A stretch of 64,000 nucleotides of DNA from Desulfosporosinus youngiae DSM 17734 (GCF_000244895.1 NZ_CM001441.1:248001-312000); one strand, 5' to 3'; shown: positions 50,025-58,492, counted from the first letter of the stretch. Numbers and translations: made by a program. The notes: generated from the sequence alone by a model not told the origin.

Positions 50025-51026
50025 ATGAAGAAAAAGTTTATCGTGATGGTGGTTGGCATTTTAATGATACTGGGGTTAACCGGTTGTGCCCAAACGGGTA
50101 CTGATAAACCGACAGATCAGGCAGTTGAAAAGATCACCTTTGTGCTGGATTGGACTCCCAATACCAACCATACGGGAGTATATGCAGCAAAGGAACTGGG
50201 ATATTTTCAGGATGCAGGTCTGGAGGTTGATATCATTCAACCGCCGGAAGGCGGAGCTTTGCCCCTGGTAGCGGCAGGAAAGGCAGAGTTTACAGTGAGC
50301 TTCCAGGAGGAAATTGCGGCTGCTATTACATCGAATAATCCGTTGGATGTCATTGCCGTGGGCACGATTTTGCAACACAATACATCCGGAATTATTTCCT
50401 TAAAGAAGGATGATATTCTAAGTCCTAAGGACATGGAAAACAAAGTATATGCTACTTGGGATACTCCTGTTGAAAAAGCTATTTTAAAGCAAGTTATCAC
50501 CAAAGATGGTGGGAACTACGATAACGTAAAAATGATTCCGAATACCGTAACAGATATCATTTCAGCGCTGCAAAGTAATGTTGATGCTGTTTGGATTTTC
50601 TACGGTTGGGATGGAGTGGCCACCAAAGTAAAGGGGCTGGATACAAACTTTTTTGCCTTTAAAGACATTGATCCAGTACTGGATTTTTATACCCCGGTTA
50701 TTGCGGCCAGTCAGACATACCTAAATCAAAACGGAGATACGGCCAAAAAGTTTTTGGCAGCAGTGGCAAAAGGGTATGAATATGCCATTGCAAATCCTGA
50801 AGAAGCAGCGAAAATTCTTGTGAAGAATGCACCTGAGGTTGATCTGGATATTGCAACGGCCAGTCAAAAGTATCTAGCAGATCAATATAAGGCTGAAGCC
50901 AAGCAATGGGGATATATCGACGAAAAACGATGGGACAATTTCTATACATGGATGTATGAAAATAAGCTGATTTCCAGGAAACTTGATTCTCAGACAGGCT
51001 TTACAAACGTTTATCTGCCTAAGTGA
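50025..51026 (+). CDS. NMT1/THI5-like substrate-binding lipoprotein (ThiY type)
   Basis: Extracellular binding protein of the ABC transporter, with 333 residues. A lipoprotein signal peptide ends at the lipobox LTGC (about residue 21; MKKKFIVMVVGILMILGLTG). The mature part starts KITFVLDWTPNTNHTGVYAA, the hallmark of NMT1/THI5-like proteins that bind pyrimidine precursors of thiamine, and continues GYFQDAGLEVDIIQPPEGGA. ATG follows GTAGAGGGGTAGAGAAGGCAC. By family and riboswitch control the ligand is probably an HMP-type pyrimidine such as formylaminopyrimidine, or thiamine; this is inferred. Confidence 0.9.
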   Translation: MKKKFIVMVVGILMILGLTGCAQTGTDKPTDQAVEKITFVLDWTPNTNHTGVYAAKELGYFQDAGLEVDIIQPPEGGALPLVAAGKAEFTVSFQEEIAAAITSNNPLDVIAVGTILQHNTSGIISLKKDDILSPKDMENKVYATWDTPVEKAILKQVITKDGGNYDNVKMIPNTVTDIISALQSNVDAVWIFYGWDGVATKVKGLDTNFFAFKDIDPVLDFYTPVIAASQTYLNQNGDTAKKFLAAVAKGYEYAIANPEEAAKILVKNAPEVDLDIATASQKYLADQYKAEAKQWGYIDEKRWDNFYTWMYENKLISRKLDSQTGFTNVYLPK

Positions 51027-51046
51027 ATTAAGTTGGCTGAGAACTA

Positions 51047-51069
51047 ACCCCACTTTATAGAAGTGAGGT
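51047..51069 (+). other. Intercistronic hairpin
   Basis: ACCCCACTT (51047-51055) pairs with AAGTGAGGT (51061-51069) with one C-A mismatch; no T run follows. Such stems after binding-protein genes often protect the upstream mRNA and give more binding protein than ATPase. Confidence 0.45.
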
Positions 51070-51106
51070 CTTGTAAATCAGAGACAAAAGATCTATAGGA
51101 GTAACG

Positions 51107-51853
51107 ATGAAATTAATTAAACTTGAGGCTCAGAATATCTCCAAACGTTTTGCGGGTGAATTAGTTATAAAGGATATCAATATAAGACTTGGAGAAAACG
51201 AGTTGGTAAGCTTACTGGGTGTAAGCGGTATCGGTAAAAGTACACTTTTCAATGTGATTGCAGGTGTGCTTGCTCCTGATACAGGTCAGGTGTTCCTAAA
51301 TGGTGAGGATATCACCGGACAGGCAGGCAAAGTAAGTTATATGCAGCAAAAAGATTTGATGCAGCCCCACATGACTGTTCTGGATAATATTTCCTTGCCG
51401 CTTTTCATACGCGGAGTGAACAAGCGGCAGGCAAGAGCCCAGGCATTAAGCCATTTCCGGGAGTTTGGGCTGGAGGGCACCCAAAAGAAGTATCCCATCC
51501 AGCTTTCAGGAGGGATGCGGCAACGAGCGGCCCTTTTGAGAACGTATTTATTTTCTCAGGATGTTGCGCTTTTCGATGAGCCATTTTCAGCTCTGGACGC
51601 CATTACGAAAACTGCCATGCACCGATGGTATCTTGCCTTAATGGAGCGCATTAACATGTCTGCGCTATTCATCACCCATGATATAGATGAAGCAATTTTG
51701 CTTTCGGATAGGGTCTACGTCATGACAGGACCCCCAGGGGTGATTGCCCATGAGATTGTTATCGATACGCCTCGCCCCCGGGGAGATGAATTCTTAGTAT
51801 CCGATGCATTTATCGGATATAAGCGAGAGATTATCAAGCGGCTTTCCGCTTAA
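51107..51853 (+). CDS. ABC transporter ATPase (ThiZ/SsuB-like)
   Basis: The 248-residue nucleotide-binding subunit has Walker A GVSGIGKSTLFNV, Q-loop YMQQKDLMQPHMTVLDN, signature LSGGMRQRAALLRT, Walker B VALFDEPFSALDAIT and the H-loop FITHDIDEAILLSDRVYVM. The sequence is of the nitrate/sulfonate/taurine-like class that pairs with SsuC-type permeases. ATG follows TAGGAGTAACG. Last gene of the TPP-controlled operon, followed by a bidirectional terminator. Confidence 0.93.
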   Translation: MKLIKLEAQNISKRFAGELVIKDINIRLGENELVSLLGVSGIGKSTLFNVIAGVLAPDTGQVFLNGEDITGQAGKVSYMQQKDLMQPHMTVLDNISLPLFIRGVNKRQARAQALSHFREFGLEGTQKKYPIQLSGGMRQRAALLRTYLFSQDVALFDEPFSALDAITKTAMHRWYLALMERINMSALFITHDIDEAILLSDRVYVMTGPPGVIAHEIVIDTPRPRGDEFLVSDAFIGYKREIIKRLSA

Positions 51854-51939
51854 AAGGGTTAACAGCCGCAAAGCATCTCCCCTTGTCTGGATTCAATGTA
51901 TTGACGATATTGTTGAGCATAGGATTGATATGTTTCAGC

Positions 51940-51985
51940 AAAAATAAAAGTCCCTGAGTTATTTACTCAGGGATCTTTATTTTTA
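51940..51985. terminator. Bidirectional terminator
   Basis: TCCCTGAGT (51951-51959) pairs with ACTCAGGGA (51965-51973). The stem is extended by AAAATAAAAG on the left and CTTTATTTTT on the right, so a T run follows on both strands. It separates the ABC ATPase gene from the convergent antiporter gene. Confidence 0.9.
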
Positions 51986-52053
51986 CTATTTGGGAAGTAT
52001 TACTTTCCATCTATCCATGGTTATAGGTAAGGTTGGCTATCCATAGTTGTCGT

Positions 52054-53301
52054 CTAAGGCTTACTGCTAGCCAGGTTTTCTATATTTCTTAACTTTTTTC
52101 TTCTTTCTGGAATTTGTGGCCATTTCAGTAATGGTCTTAACCGATTATAGACCCAACGTGATTCCTTCGTCAACAAGGGTCCTAGAATGGCGAGAATGAG
52201 AACATATAGTGCGGAAAATGGTTGCAATATAGCCAATAATCCACCCGTTTTTGCAAGGGTGGCTAAAATGATGGAAAATTCACCTCGGGAAATAATCGAC
52301 AAACCAATATTCAGTGACGCCCTATGGGAGAGACTAGCTTTCCTGCCAGCCCAAACGCCCGATACAACATTGCCTAAAATGGTTAAGATAACAGCAATTA
52401 TGGCTGACCAAACAGCTCCGCCCAAGGCAAAGGGGTCGATACTTAGACCAAAACTAAAGAAGAATAGGGCTCCAAAGAAATCGCGAAAAGAAACAATTAA
52501 ATGCTCTATGCGTTCGGAATGTTCTGTTTCTGCCAGCACCAGACCAATTAGTAAAGCCCCTATGGCTTCAGCAATGTGCAGAGTCTCAGAAAAACCGGCT
52601 ACCAAAAGTAAGATGGAGAAAACTACGAGCATAAATGTTTCGTCTGAAGGAATGTCTAACCAATGGTCAAGCTTTGGAACCAGCTTGTGCCCTAAAAACA
52701 AGAAACCACCAATAAATGTAAGGACCATAACTGCACTAAGTATTATATCTGTGATGGAAGTGGAACCAGCAAGAACCAGGCCGGAAACAACAGAAAAATA
52801 AATAGCCACAAAGACATCTTGAAACATCATTAATCCTAAAATGATTTCCGTTTCATCATTAGCTGCCCTCTTTAAATCAACAATAACTTTTGCTACGATT
52901 GCACTGGACGATATTGTCATAATACCTGCTACAACAAGTATTTCCTTAATTGGCCAACCTAGAAGCAAAGGAAATATAATAGCTATGGACAGGTTAATAA
53001 CCATATAAATTGTTCCGCTTCTGATGATCGATGGACCTGCCGTTAAAAGACGTTTTATTGAAAATTCCAACCCTAGGGAAAACAAGAGAAACAGAACCCC
53101 CAAACGTCCCATAAACTCGATTAAGGGAGCACTCTGAATAAATCTAAAGTCTAAGGGACCTAAGTGAGGTGCCTGCGGACCGACGATCATTCCTGTTACA
53201 ATTAGAATCGGCACAATAGAAATCCGGAGTTTGCCGGACAGAAGTCCTGCCCCGGCAATTAAAGCTAACGCAAGCCCTATCTCCAGTATTAAGTGCTCCA
53301 T
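52054..53301 (-). CDS. khtU: K+/H+ antiporter, CPA2 family (KhtU-like)
   Basis: The 415-residue membrane antiporter has about 12 hydrophobic segments. CPA2 features are LGVLFLLFSLGLEFSIKRLL, the core GIMTISSSAIVAKVIVDLKR, AIGALLIGLVLAETEHSERI, and FFGALFFFSFGLSIDPFALG. It ends soon after the membrane domain, without the TrkA-N domain of KefB/C, as in KhtU. The ATG overlaps the khtT stop by one base (TAATG), so regulator and transporter are coupled. By family it would export K+, or NH4+, in exchange for protons under alkaline or electrophile stress; the ion is inferred. Confidence 0.88.
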   Translation of the reverse strand: MEHLILEIGLALALIAGAGLLSGKLRISIVPILIVTGMIVGPQAPHLGPLDFRFIQSAPLIEFMGRLGVLFLLFSLGLEFSIKRLLTAGPSIIRSGTIYMVINLSIAIIFPLLLGWPIKEILVVAGIMTISSSAIVAKVIVDLKRAANDETEIILGLMMFQDVFVAIYFSVVSGLVLAGSTSITDIILSAVMVLTFIGGFLFLGHKLVPKLDHWLDIPSDETFMLVVFSILLLVAGFSETLHIAEAIGALLIGLVLAETEHSERIEHLIVSFRDFFGALFFFSFGLSIDPFALGGAVWSAIIAVILTILGNVVSGVWAGRKASLSHRASLNIGLSIISRGEFSIILATLAKTGGLLAILQPFSALYVLILAILGPLLTKESRWVYNRLRPLLKWPQIPERRKKLRNIENLASSKP

Positions 53302-53801
53302 TATTGTACACTCCCATGGAATAATAGGTGTTTACAGGCCTTAACTTGTTTCTTTTCACCAAGAATTACAACGGTAGCGCCATTTCGGAATGTCGCCTCG
53401 GGACCAGGATTGACGGTTTTACTCTGATCCTGTTCTACTATCGCAATAATGGTACCTCCCGTAACTTGCCGAATACATAGATCCTTAATGGATTTGCCGA
53501 TGGCATACGCATCAGGTTCGATTTTATACCATTCTATGAGCATATCACCTAAGGCAACATCCACGGTCTCTAGTGCCTTGGGACGATAAGTCATCCCTCC
53601 GAGTATAGCAGCTATACAACGAGATTCTTCGTCATCCAAAGTAACCATGGAGATAGAATCATCAGGGTCCTCACGATAAAAATGATAAATTTCTCTTCGC
53701 CCGTCATCATGTACCACTATGACTATCTTTTCACCGCTGCGGGCTTGGAGTTGAAATTTTTTGCCAATACCTGGTAAATCTGTTTCTTTTATCTGTTTCA
53801 T
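53301..53801 (-). CDS. khtT: TrkA-C domain regulator of the K+/H+ antiporter (KhtT-like)
   Basis: Cytoplasmic regulatory subunit of KhtTU-type antiporters. The start MKQIKETDLPGIGKKFQLQA (ATG 53801) gives 166 residues, close to the known KhtT length. ATG 53813 (MNFKMKQ) is in frame but abuts AAAGGA, and a still longer frame reaches 53831. The N-terminal half has KIVIVVHDDGRREIYHFYRE. The C-terminal TrkA-C domain (about residues 85-160) includes IEPDAYAIGKSIKDLCIRQV, IIAIVEQDQ and NGATVVILGEKKQV. TrkA-C domains bind nucleotides such as c-di-AMP in relatives; the ligand here is unknown. Confidence 0.88.
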   Translation of the reverse strand: MKQIKETDLPGIGKKFQLQARSGEKIVIVVHDDGRREIYHFYREDPDDSISMVTLDDEESRCIAAILGGMTYRPKALETVDVALGDMLIEWYKIEPDAYAIGKSIKDLCIRQVTGGTIIAIVEQDQSKTVNPGPEATFRNGATVVILGEKKQVKACKHLLFHGSVQ

Positions 53802-53831
53802 TTTAAAATTCATTCCTTTCGCTGTGCGCAA

Positions 53832-54244
53832 GGCGCAACAATATAATAAAGTTCCTTAAAAAAAGAGAAAGTGTTATTTATAAAAGTATAAAAGAGGTTG
53901 TTTTCGGATTTAGGTCGCTTACTATCACTATCGTTTTATTATATAAGTATTAATCCATTATCGCCAGTAGTAGACTATAAAATTTCTTGTGCTCCAGTCA
54001 AGCTTTAACATATCAAACTAACTAAAATATGGATGATTATACCATAAAGCGGCTTTATGATAATGAAAATTTTGGCTGTCATTCTCTATATCTTCACTCT
54101 TTATTCCCGAAGAAGTAGTTATAAGTATGCAAAAGCTACAAATACTATAGTATAATGGGTTTATTGTTAAAAGCTCCTGCTGGAGTTCACTCTCAGTAGG
54201 AGTTTTACTAATTACATAGGACAAGGGAAAATAAAGGTTTACTA
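53832..54244. other. AT-rich intergenic region with one hairpin
   Basis: Divergent space between khtT and argF. It is strongly AT-rich. A possible -10, TATAAT (54151-54156), has no clear -35. It is followed by a hairpin, AAAAGCTCCTGCTG (54169-54182) with CAGTAGGAGTTTT (54194-54206), including wobble pairs, then a short T stretch. The hairpin could be a terminator of a short transcript or insulate argF. No credible reading frame was found. Confidence 0.45.
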
Positions 54245-54279
54245 TTGAATTATTATGCAATTATGTGTATAATAATTCA
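54245..54279 (+). promoter_or_regulatory. argF promoter overlapped by tandem ArgR boxes
   Basis: TTGAAT (54245-54250), 17 bases, TATAAT (54268-54273). ARG-box 14-mers TGAATTATTATGCA (54246-54259) and TGTATAATAATTCA (54266-54279) each differ from the TGAATwwwwATTCA core at one position and start 20 bases apart. The whole block matches the argC promoter closely, so both transcription units should be repressed together by an arginine-loaded ArgR. Confidence 0.82.
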
Positions 54280-54299
54280 TATCGAAGGAGTGAGTACGA

Positions 54300-55244
54300 A
54301 TGAAAACAATTGATAATTCATTATTTAAAGGACGGGATTTCATTTCTCTTCATGATTATAACCAAGATGAATTAAGTTACATCTTAGATGTTGCTAAAGA
54401 TCTTAAAGCGGAGCAAAAAGCTGGACGTCCGCATCCTATTCTTCAGGGAAAGACGTTAGGAATGGTTTTTACAAAGTCATCTACCCGAACTCGAGTTTCT
54501 TTTGAGGTAGGGATGTATCAACTTGGGGGACATGCGCTATTTTTAAGCGGACGAGATATCCAATTGGGTAGGGGAGAGCCCATTTCTGATACCGCACGAG
54601 TTCTATCCCGGATGGTTGACGGAATCATGATTAGAACGTTCAGCCATCAAGAAGTTTTAGAGCTGGCTGAGTTCGCTACGATTCCAATTATTAATGGCCT
54701 GACAGACTTACTTCATCCCTGCCAAGTTCTTGCCGACCTGATGACGATTCAAGAGCATAAAGGACGCTTAGAGGGCTTAAAGCTTGCTTACGTAGGAGAT
54801 GGAAATAATATGGCGCATTCTTTGATGTATGGGGGTGCAAAGATGGGATTACATGTCGTCATTGCTTCTCCGCAGGGTTATAAACCAGATCCATTGATTG
54901 TCGCTGCAGCTCAAGCCGACGCCAAGCAAAATGGCGGCTTAGTAGAAATCGTAGATGACCCCTCAGAAGCGGTCAAAGGTGCCGATGTGCTTTACACAGA
55001 TGTTTGGGCAAGTATGGGTCAAGAAGCAGAGGCAAACGAGCGCATGGCAGCTTTTAAGGGGTATCAGATAAATTCTAACTCGCTTAAATTGGCGAATCAA
55101 TCAGCTATTGTCCTGCATTGTCTGCCCGCTCACCGTGGAGAAGAAATCACAGAAGATGTGATCGAAGGGCCTCAGTCCGTGGTTTTTGATGAGTCAGAAA
55201 ACCGTCTTCACGCTCAGAAAGCGATTATGGCTTTAGTTATATAA
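54300..55244 (+). CDS. argF: Ornithine carbamoyltransferase
   Basis: Joins ornithine and carbamoyl phosphate to citrulline. The 314-residue protein has the carbamoyl-phosphate motif KSSTRTRVSFEVGM, the FLSGRDIQLGRGEPISDTAR segment, HPCQVLADLMTIQEH, and the ornithine-site motif VLHCLPAHRGEEIT. ATG 54300 follows GAAGGAGTGAGTACGA, close behind the ArgR-controlled promoter. Followed by argG and argH, which complete the pathway. Confidence 0.97.
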   Translation: MKTIDNSLFKGRDFISLHDYNQDELSYILDVAKDLKAEQKAGRPHPILQGKTLGMVFTKSSTRTRVSFEVGMYQLGGHALFLSGRDIQLGRGEPISDTARVLSRMVDGIMIRTFSHQEVLELAEFATIPIINGLTDLLHPCQVLADLMTIQEHKGRLEGLKLAYVGDGNNMAHSLMYGGAKMGLHVVIASPQGYKPDPLIVAAAQADAKQNGGLVEIVDDPSEAVKGADVLYTDVWASMGQEAEANERMAAFKGYQINSNSLKLANQSAIVLHCLPAHRGEEITEDVIEGPQSVVFDESENRLHAQKAIMALVI

Positions 55245-55275
55245 TCATTAATTAGCCGGTAATTCGATGCTGACC

Positions 55276-55308
55276 TTGCGTGTAAATTTAAAACTATAGT
55301 AGTATACT
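55276..55308 (+). promoter_or_regulatory. Possible promoter and inverted repeat before argG
   Basis: A TATACT (55303-55308) and the inverted repeat TATAGTA-gta-TACTATA (55293-55309) lie about 130 bases before argG. The -35 is poor (TTGCGT at 55276, 21 bases away from TATACT; 18 from TAGTAT). No ARG box pair was found here, so argG may depend partly on read-through from argF. Confidence 0.35.
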
Positions 55309-55434
55309 ATACCAAATTAAATACTCATTTTAGAAACTCATGAGGAATCTATTATTGAAGCTAAAGATTACAAGAATCTATTTTTCCGTAATAGAAGTGA
55401 GAGACCAGAAAACTAATTAAGAGGGAGATTAGAC

Positions 55435-56643
55435 ATGAAAAAAGTTGTATTAGCTTATTCTGGTGGGTTAGACACCTCCATTATTATACCTTGGCTTAAA
55501 GAGACTTATGGGTACGAAGTTATTGCTATGGCGGCAGATCTCGGTCAAGGGGAAGAGTTGGCTCCTCTTCAGGAAAAAGCAATTAAAAGTGGTGCGAGCA
55601 AACTGTATATTGAGGATCTGAGAGAAGAATTCCTCACAGAATTTATTTTTCCAACCCTTAAGGCTGGGGCAGTTTATGAAGGTAGCTACCTTTTGGGCAC
55701 CTCCTTTGCTCGTCCATTGATTGCTCGTCGTCTAGTGGAAATTGCGGAGAAGGAAGGTGCGGTTGCGGTCGCACACGGCGCAACTGGTAAAGGAAATGAC
55801 CAAGTCCGATTTGAGCTAAGTGTCAAAGCATTAAATCCAGACTTGGAGATCATAGCACCTTGGCGGATTTGGGATCTTAAGTCCCGAGAAGATTGTATTG
55901 ACTATGCTCAAGCTCGTGGAATTCCTGTACCTGTCACCAAGGATCGTCCTTACAGCATGGACCGTAACCTTTGGCACTTAAGTCATGAAGGCGGAGACCT
56001 GGAAAATCCCTGGAACGAACCAAAAAATGATTTATATTTACTCGGTGTTTCTCCCGAGGATGCACCAGATGAAGCAACCTACATCGAACTTGGATTTGAA
56101 CAAGGGGTTCCTACATCGTTGAATGGTCAGAAAATTCCTCCTGTCGCTTTATTGGAAACGCTCAATGAATTAGGTGGAAAAAACGGGGTCGGGATTGTGG
56201 ATATGGTTGAAAACCGACTTGTAGGGATGAAATCACGTGGGGTCTATGAGACACCTGGGGGAACAATTCTCTATATAGCTCACCAAGCCTTAGATCGTCT
56301 TACCCTTGACCGCTTAACCTTACATTACAAAGAACAAATTGCTTTAAAGTATGCTGAAATTGTCTATGATGGAACATGGTATACTCCGTTGCGGGAAGCC
56401 TTAGATGCCTTTGTTAATGTGACTCAGAAAAACGCTACCGGTACGGTTCGGGTGAAATTGTATAAAGGAAATTGTACTTTAGCAGGCGTAAAATCCCCGT
56501 ATTCTCTCTATAATGAAGCATATGCCACCTTTGGTGACGATGGTGTGTATAATCAAAAGGATGCCAGTGGATTTATTAATCTTTTCGGTTTGCCTCTCAA
56601 AGTAAGAGCTTTAATGGAGAAAGAATCAGGGCTGCGTAAATAA
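55435..56643 (+). CDS. argG: Argininosuccinate synthase
   Basis: ATP-dependent condensation of citrulline and aspartate. The 402-residue protein has the PP-loop [20 protein letters not shown], substrate segments [16 protein letters not shown] and [20 protein letters not shown], and [23 protein letters not shown] 55435 follows AAGAGGGAGATTAGAC. It is separated from argH by 59 bases that contain a terminator-like hairpin. Confidence 0.97.
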   Translation: MKKVVLAYSGGLDTSIIIPWLKETYGYEVIAMAADLGQGEELAPLQEKAIKSGASKLYIEDLREEFLTEFIFPTLKAGAVYEGSYLLGTSFARPLIARRLVEIAEKEGAVAVAHGATGKGNDQVRFELSVKALNPDLEIIAPWRIWDLKSREDCIDYAQARGIPVPVTKDRPYSMDRNLWHLSHEGGDLENPWNEPKNDLYLLGVSPEDAPDEATYIELGFEQGVPTSLNGQKIPPVALLETLNELGGKNGVGIVDMVENRLVGMKSRGVYETPGGTILYIAHQALDRLTLDRLTLHYKEQIALKYAEIVYDGTWYTPLREALDAFVNVTQKNATGTVRVKLYKGNCTLAGVKSPYSLYNEAYATFGDDGVYNQKDASGFINLFGLPLKVRALMEKESGLRK

Positions 56644-56655
56644 GAGTAAAGAGTG

Positions 56656-56679
56656 GCGCCGGCAACCCGGCGCTTTCTT
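56656..56679 (+). terminator. Hairpin between argG and argH
   Basis: GCGCCGG (56656-56662) pairs with CCGGCGC (56667-56673) around CAAC, followed by TTTCTT. The stem is strongly GC-rich, and the argH ribosome binding site follows at 56688. It looks like a leaky terminator or attenuator that lowers argH relative to argG. Confidence 0.6.
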
Positions 56680-56702
56680 AATTAATGAAAGGGAGATGTA
56701 AC

Positions 56703-58085
56703 GTGAAGCTTTGGGGCGGACGTTTTGAAAAAAGTACCGAGGGGTTGGTCGAAGATTTCCATTCCTCAATCCGATTTGATCAACGCCTGTATAAACAGGA
56801 TATTCAAGGGAGTATTGCTCATGCTAGAATGCTCGGTAGTGTTGGAGTGATCTCTGAGTCGGAAGCCAGCCATTTGATTCAGGGATTATCTGAGATCCTT
56901 GGAGATATTCAAGCAGGAAAGATAGAATTTGAGATCGGTGCAGAAGACATTCACATGAATATTGAGAAGCTTTTAACTGAGCGGATCGGACCTGTGGGGA
57001 AAAAACTGCATACTGGACGCAGCCGAAATGACCAGGTCGCCTTAGATCTAAGACTCTTTTTGAAAAATGAGATTGACCAAACCAAGTCCTTAGTGGACCA
57101 GCTTATTCAAACCCTTCTACATTTGGCCGAAGGGCATCTGGAAACATGGATGCCAGGCTATACGCATTTGCAAAAGGCACAGCCAATTACGCTGGCCCAT
57201 CATCTAATGGCCTACGTGCAAATGTTTTTACGTGATCTTGGCCGGCTTAAGGATACACGAAAACGATTAAATATTTCTCCCCTTGGTTCTGGAGCTATGG
57301 CCGGAACGACATTTCCCCTTGACCGGGAGCAAGTGGCTAGGGAACTCGGCTTAGATGGAGTTACCTTAAACAGCTTAGATGGGGTAAGTGATCGGGATTT
57401 TGCCCTGGAATTCTTAGCAAACGCATCCATTCTCATGATGCATTTAAGCCGATTATGCGAGGAACTCGTTCTTTGGTCCAGCGGTGAATTTCAGTTTATC
57501 TCAATGGATGATGGGTATTCAACTGGTTCCAGTATTATGCCTCAAAAGAAGAACCCTGATGTGGCAGAATTAGTAAGGGGAAAAACCGGGCGCGTGTATG
57601 GTGACTTGGTGGGTCTATTAACCGTCATGAAAGGACTTCCTCTCGCTTATAACAAAGATATGCAAGAGGATAAAGAACAGGTCTTTGATGCAGTGGATAC
57701 GATTCAAAAGTGTTTGTTGGTTGTAGAACCAATGTTAAGAACTATGCAGGTGCATCGGGATGTCATGGCGTTTGGGGCAAAAGGTGGATTTACCAATGCT
57801 ACAGATTTGGCGGATTACTTGGCCAAGAAAGGGGTCCCCTTCAGAGAGGCGCATGAATTAGTGGGACGTATCGTTTTACAGTGCAGCAAAAAAGGCATTG
57901 GATTAGAAGATATGAGTTTAGTTGAGTATCAGGAAGTTTCCCCAATATTTGGAGATGACCTGTTTAAATCGATTGGGATTCAATACTGTGTTCAAGCGCG
58001 AAAGATAACAGGAGGTCCCTCTCCGGAAACGGTTGCTGCGGCAATCAAGCTTAGCCGTAACGCTCTGAAAAAGATACTTTGGTAG
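56703..58085 (+). CDS. argH: Argininosuccinate lyase
   Basis: Splits argininosuccinate into arginine and fumarate, last step of the route. GTG 56703, 7 bases after AAAGGGAG, gives 460 residues (MKLWGGRFEKSTEGLVEDFH). An in-frame ATG at 56685 precedes the ribosome binding site and is rejected. Signature motif: GSSIMPQKKNPDVAELVRGK. Other segments are KLHTGRSRNDQVALDLRLFL and PGYTHLQKAQPITLAHHLMA. The gene is followed by 530 bases without a gene. Confidence 0.97.
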   Translation: MKLWGGRFEKSTEGLVEDFHSSIRFDQRLYKQDIQGSIAHARMLGSVGVISESEASHLIQGLSEILGDIQAGKIEFEIGAEDIHMNIEKLLTERIGPVGKKLHTGRSRNDQVALDLRLFLKNEIDQTKSLVDQLIQTLLHLAEGHLETWMPGYTHLQKAQPITLAHHLMAYVQMFLRDLGRLKDTRKRLNISPLGSGAMAGTTFPLDREQVARELGLDGVTLNSLDGVSDRDFALEFLANASILMMHLSRLCEELVLWSSGEFQFISMDDGYSTGSSIMPQKKNPDVAELVRGKTGRVYGDLVGLLTVMKGLPLAYNKDMQEDKEQVFDAVDTIQKCLLVVEPMLRTMQVHRDVMAFGAKGGFTNATDLADYLAKKGVPFREAHELVGRIVLQCSKKGIGLEDMSLVEYQEVSPIFGDDLFKSIGIQYCVQARKITGGPSPETVAAAIKLSRNALKKILW

Positions 58086-58292
58086 AACTAGAAAGTGGAG
58101 GATAAAATACTCTCATTGATTTGATTTTGTCGAATAAATGTGCGTGGATGTCGTCTTTAGAGGATATGAATGGAAAAGGGAGTTTAACTTGGAATTGTGT
58201 ATTTAAAAAGGGTATTGATACCTGTACACAAGTTTCTAGGAAAGGTTGTACCCTGTCTCATTAAGGGTGTATGACCTTAGTTTGCAACAGAA

Positions 58293-58410
58293 TGTGAACA
58301 AGAGCTGTGCATAGTGTGGATAAATCTGTGGATAAAGTCTAAATAGGTCGTATTGTAAGGTGGATAAGCTTAGGCTGAATGGTGGACAATCATAACAAAC
58401 CTGTGGATAA
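58293..58410 (+). other. Cluster of DnaA-box-like 9-mers
   Basis: Within 118 bases there are three perfect TGTGGATAA (58315-58323, 58327-58335, 58402-58410), the complement of TTATCCACA. Four near matches lie in the same orientation: TGTGAACAA (58293), TGTGCATAG (58306), GGTGGATAA (58359) and GGTGGACAA (58381). Two boxes abut. The site is intergenic, with no dnaA, dnaN or rpmH in the window, so it is not the usual oriC. It resembles DnaA-titration or DnaA-box-cluster sites known elsewhere; the function here is inferred. Confidence 0.7.
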
Positions 58411-58446
58411 TTTTTCTTTCTTTGTCGTGAAAATTTAACATTATCA

Positions 58447-58492
58447 CTCAAAAAGCCTAAAGGAATGCCTTTAGGTTTTTTATTTTGAGTCT
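58447..58492. terminator. Bidirectional terminator after argH
   Basis: CCTAAAGG (58456-58463) pairs with CCTTTAGG (58468-58475) around AATG, extended by ACTCAAAAAG on the left and TTTTTTATTTTGAGT on the right. A strong intrinsic terminator on the plus strand, 360 bases after argH, placed after the DnaA-box cluster. Confidence 0.88.

Noticed and set aside
52187-52801. 204-codon plus-strand frame within khtU
   Set aside because: Antisense to a well-conserved membrane protein with clear CPA2 motifs; composition is that of a codon shadow.
55310-55434. T-box or riboswitch before argG
   Set aside because: No T-box sequence, no specifier stem and no known aptamer core was found; only a short AT-rich inverted repeat.
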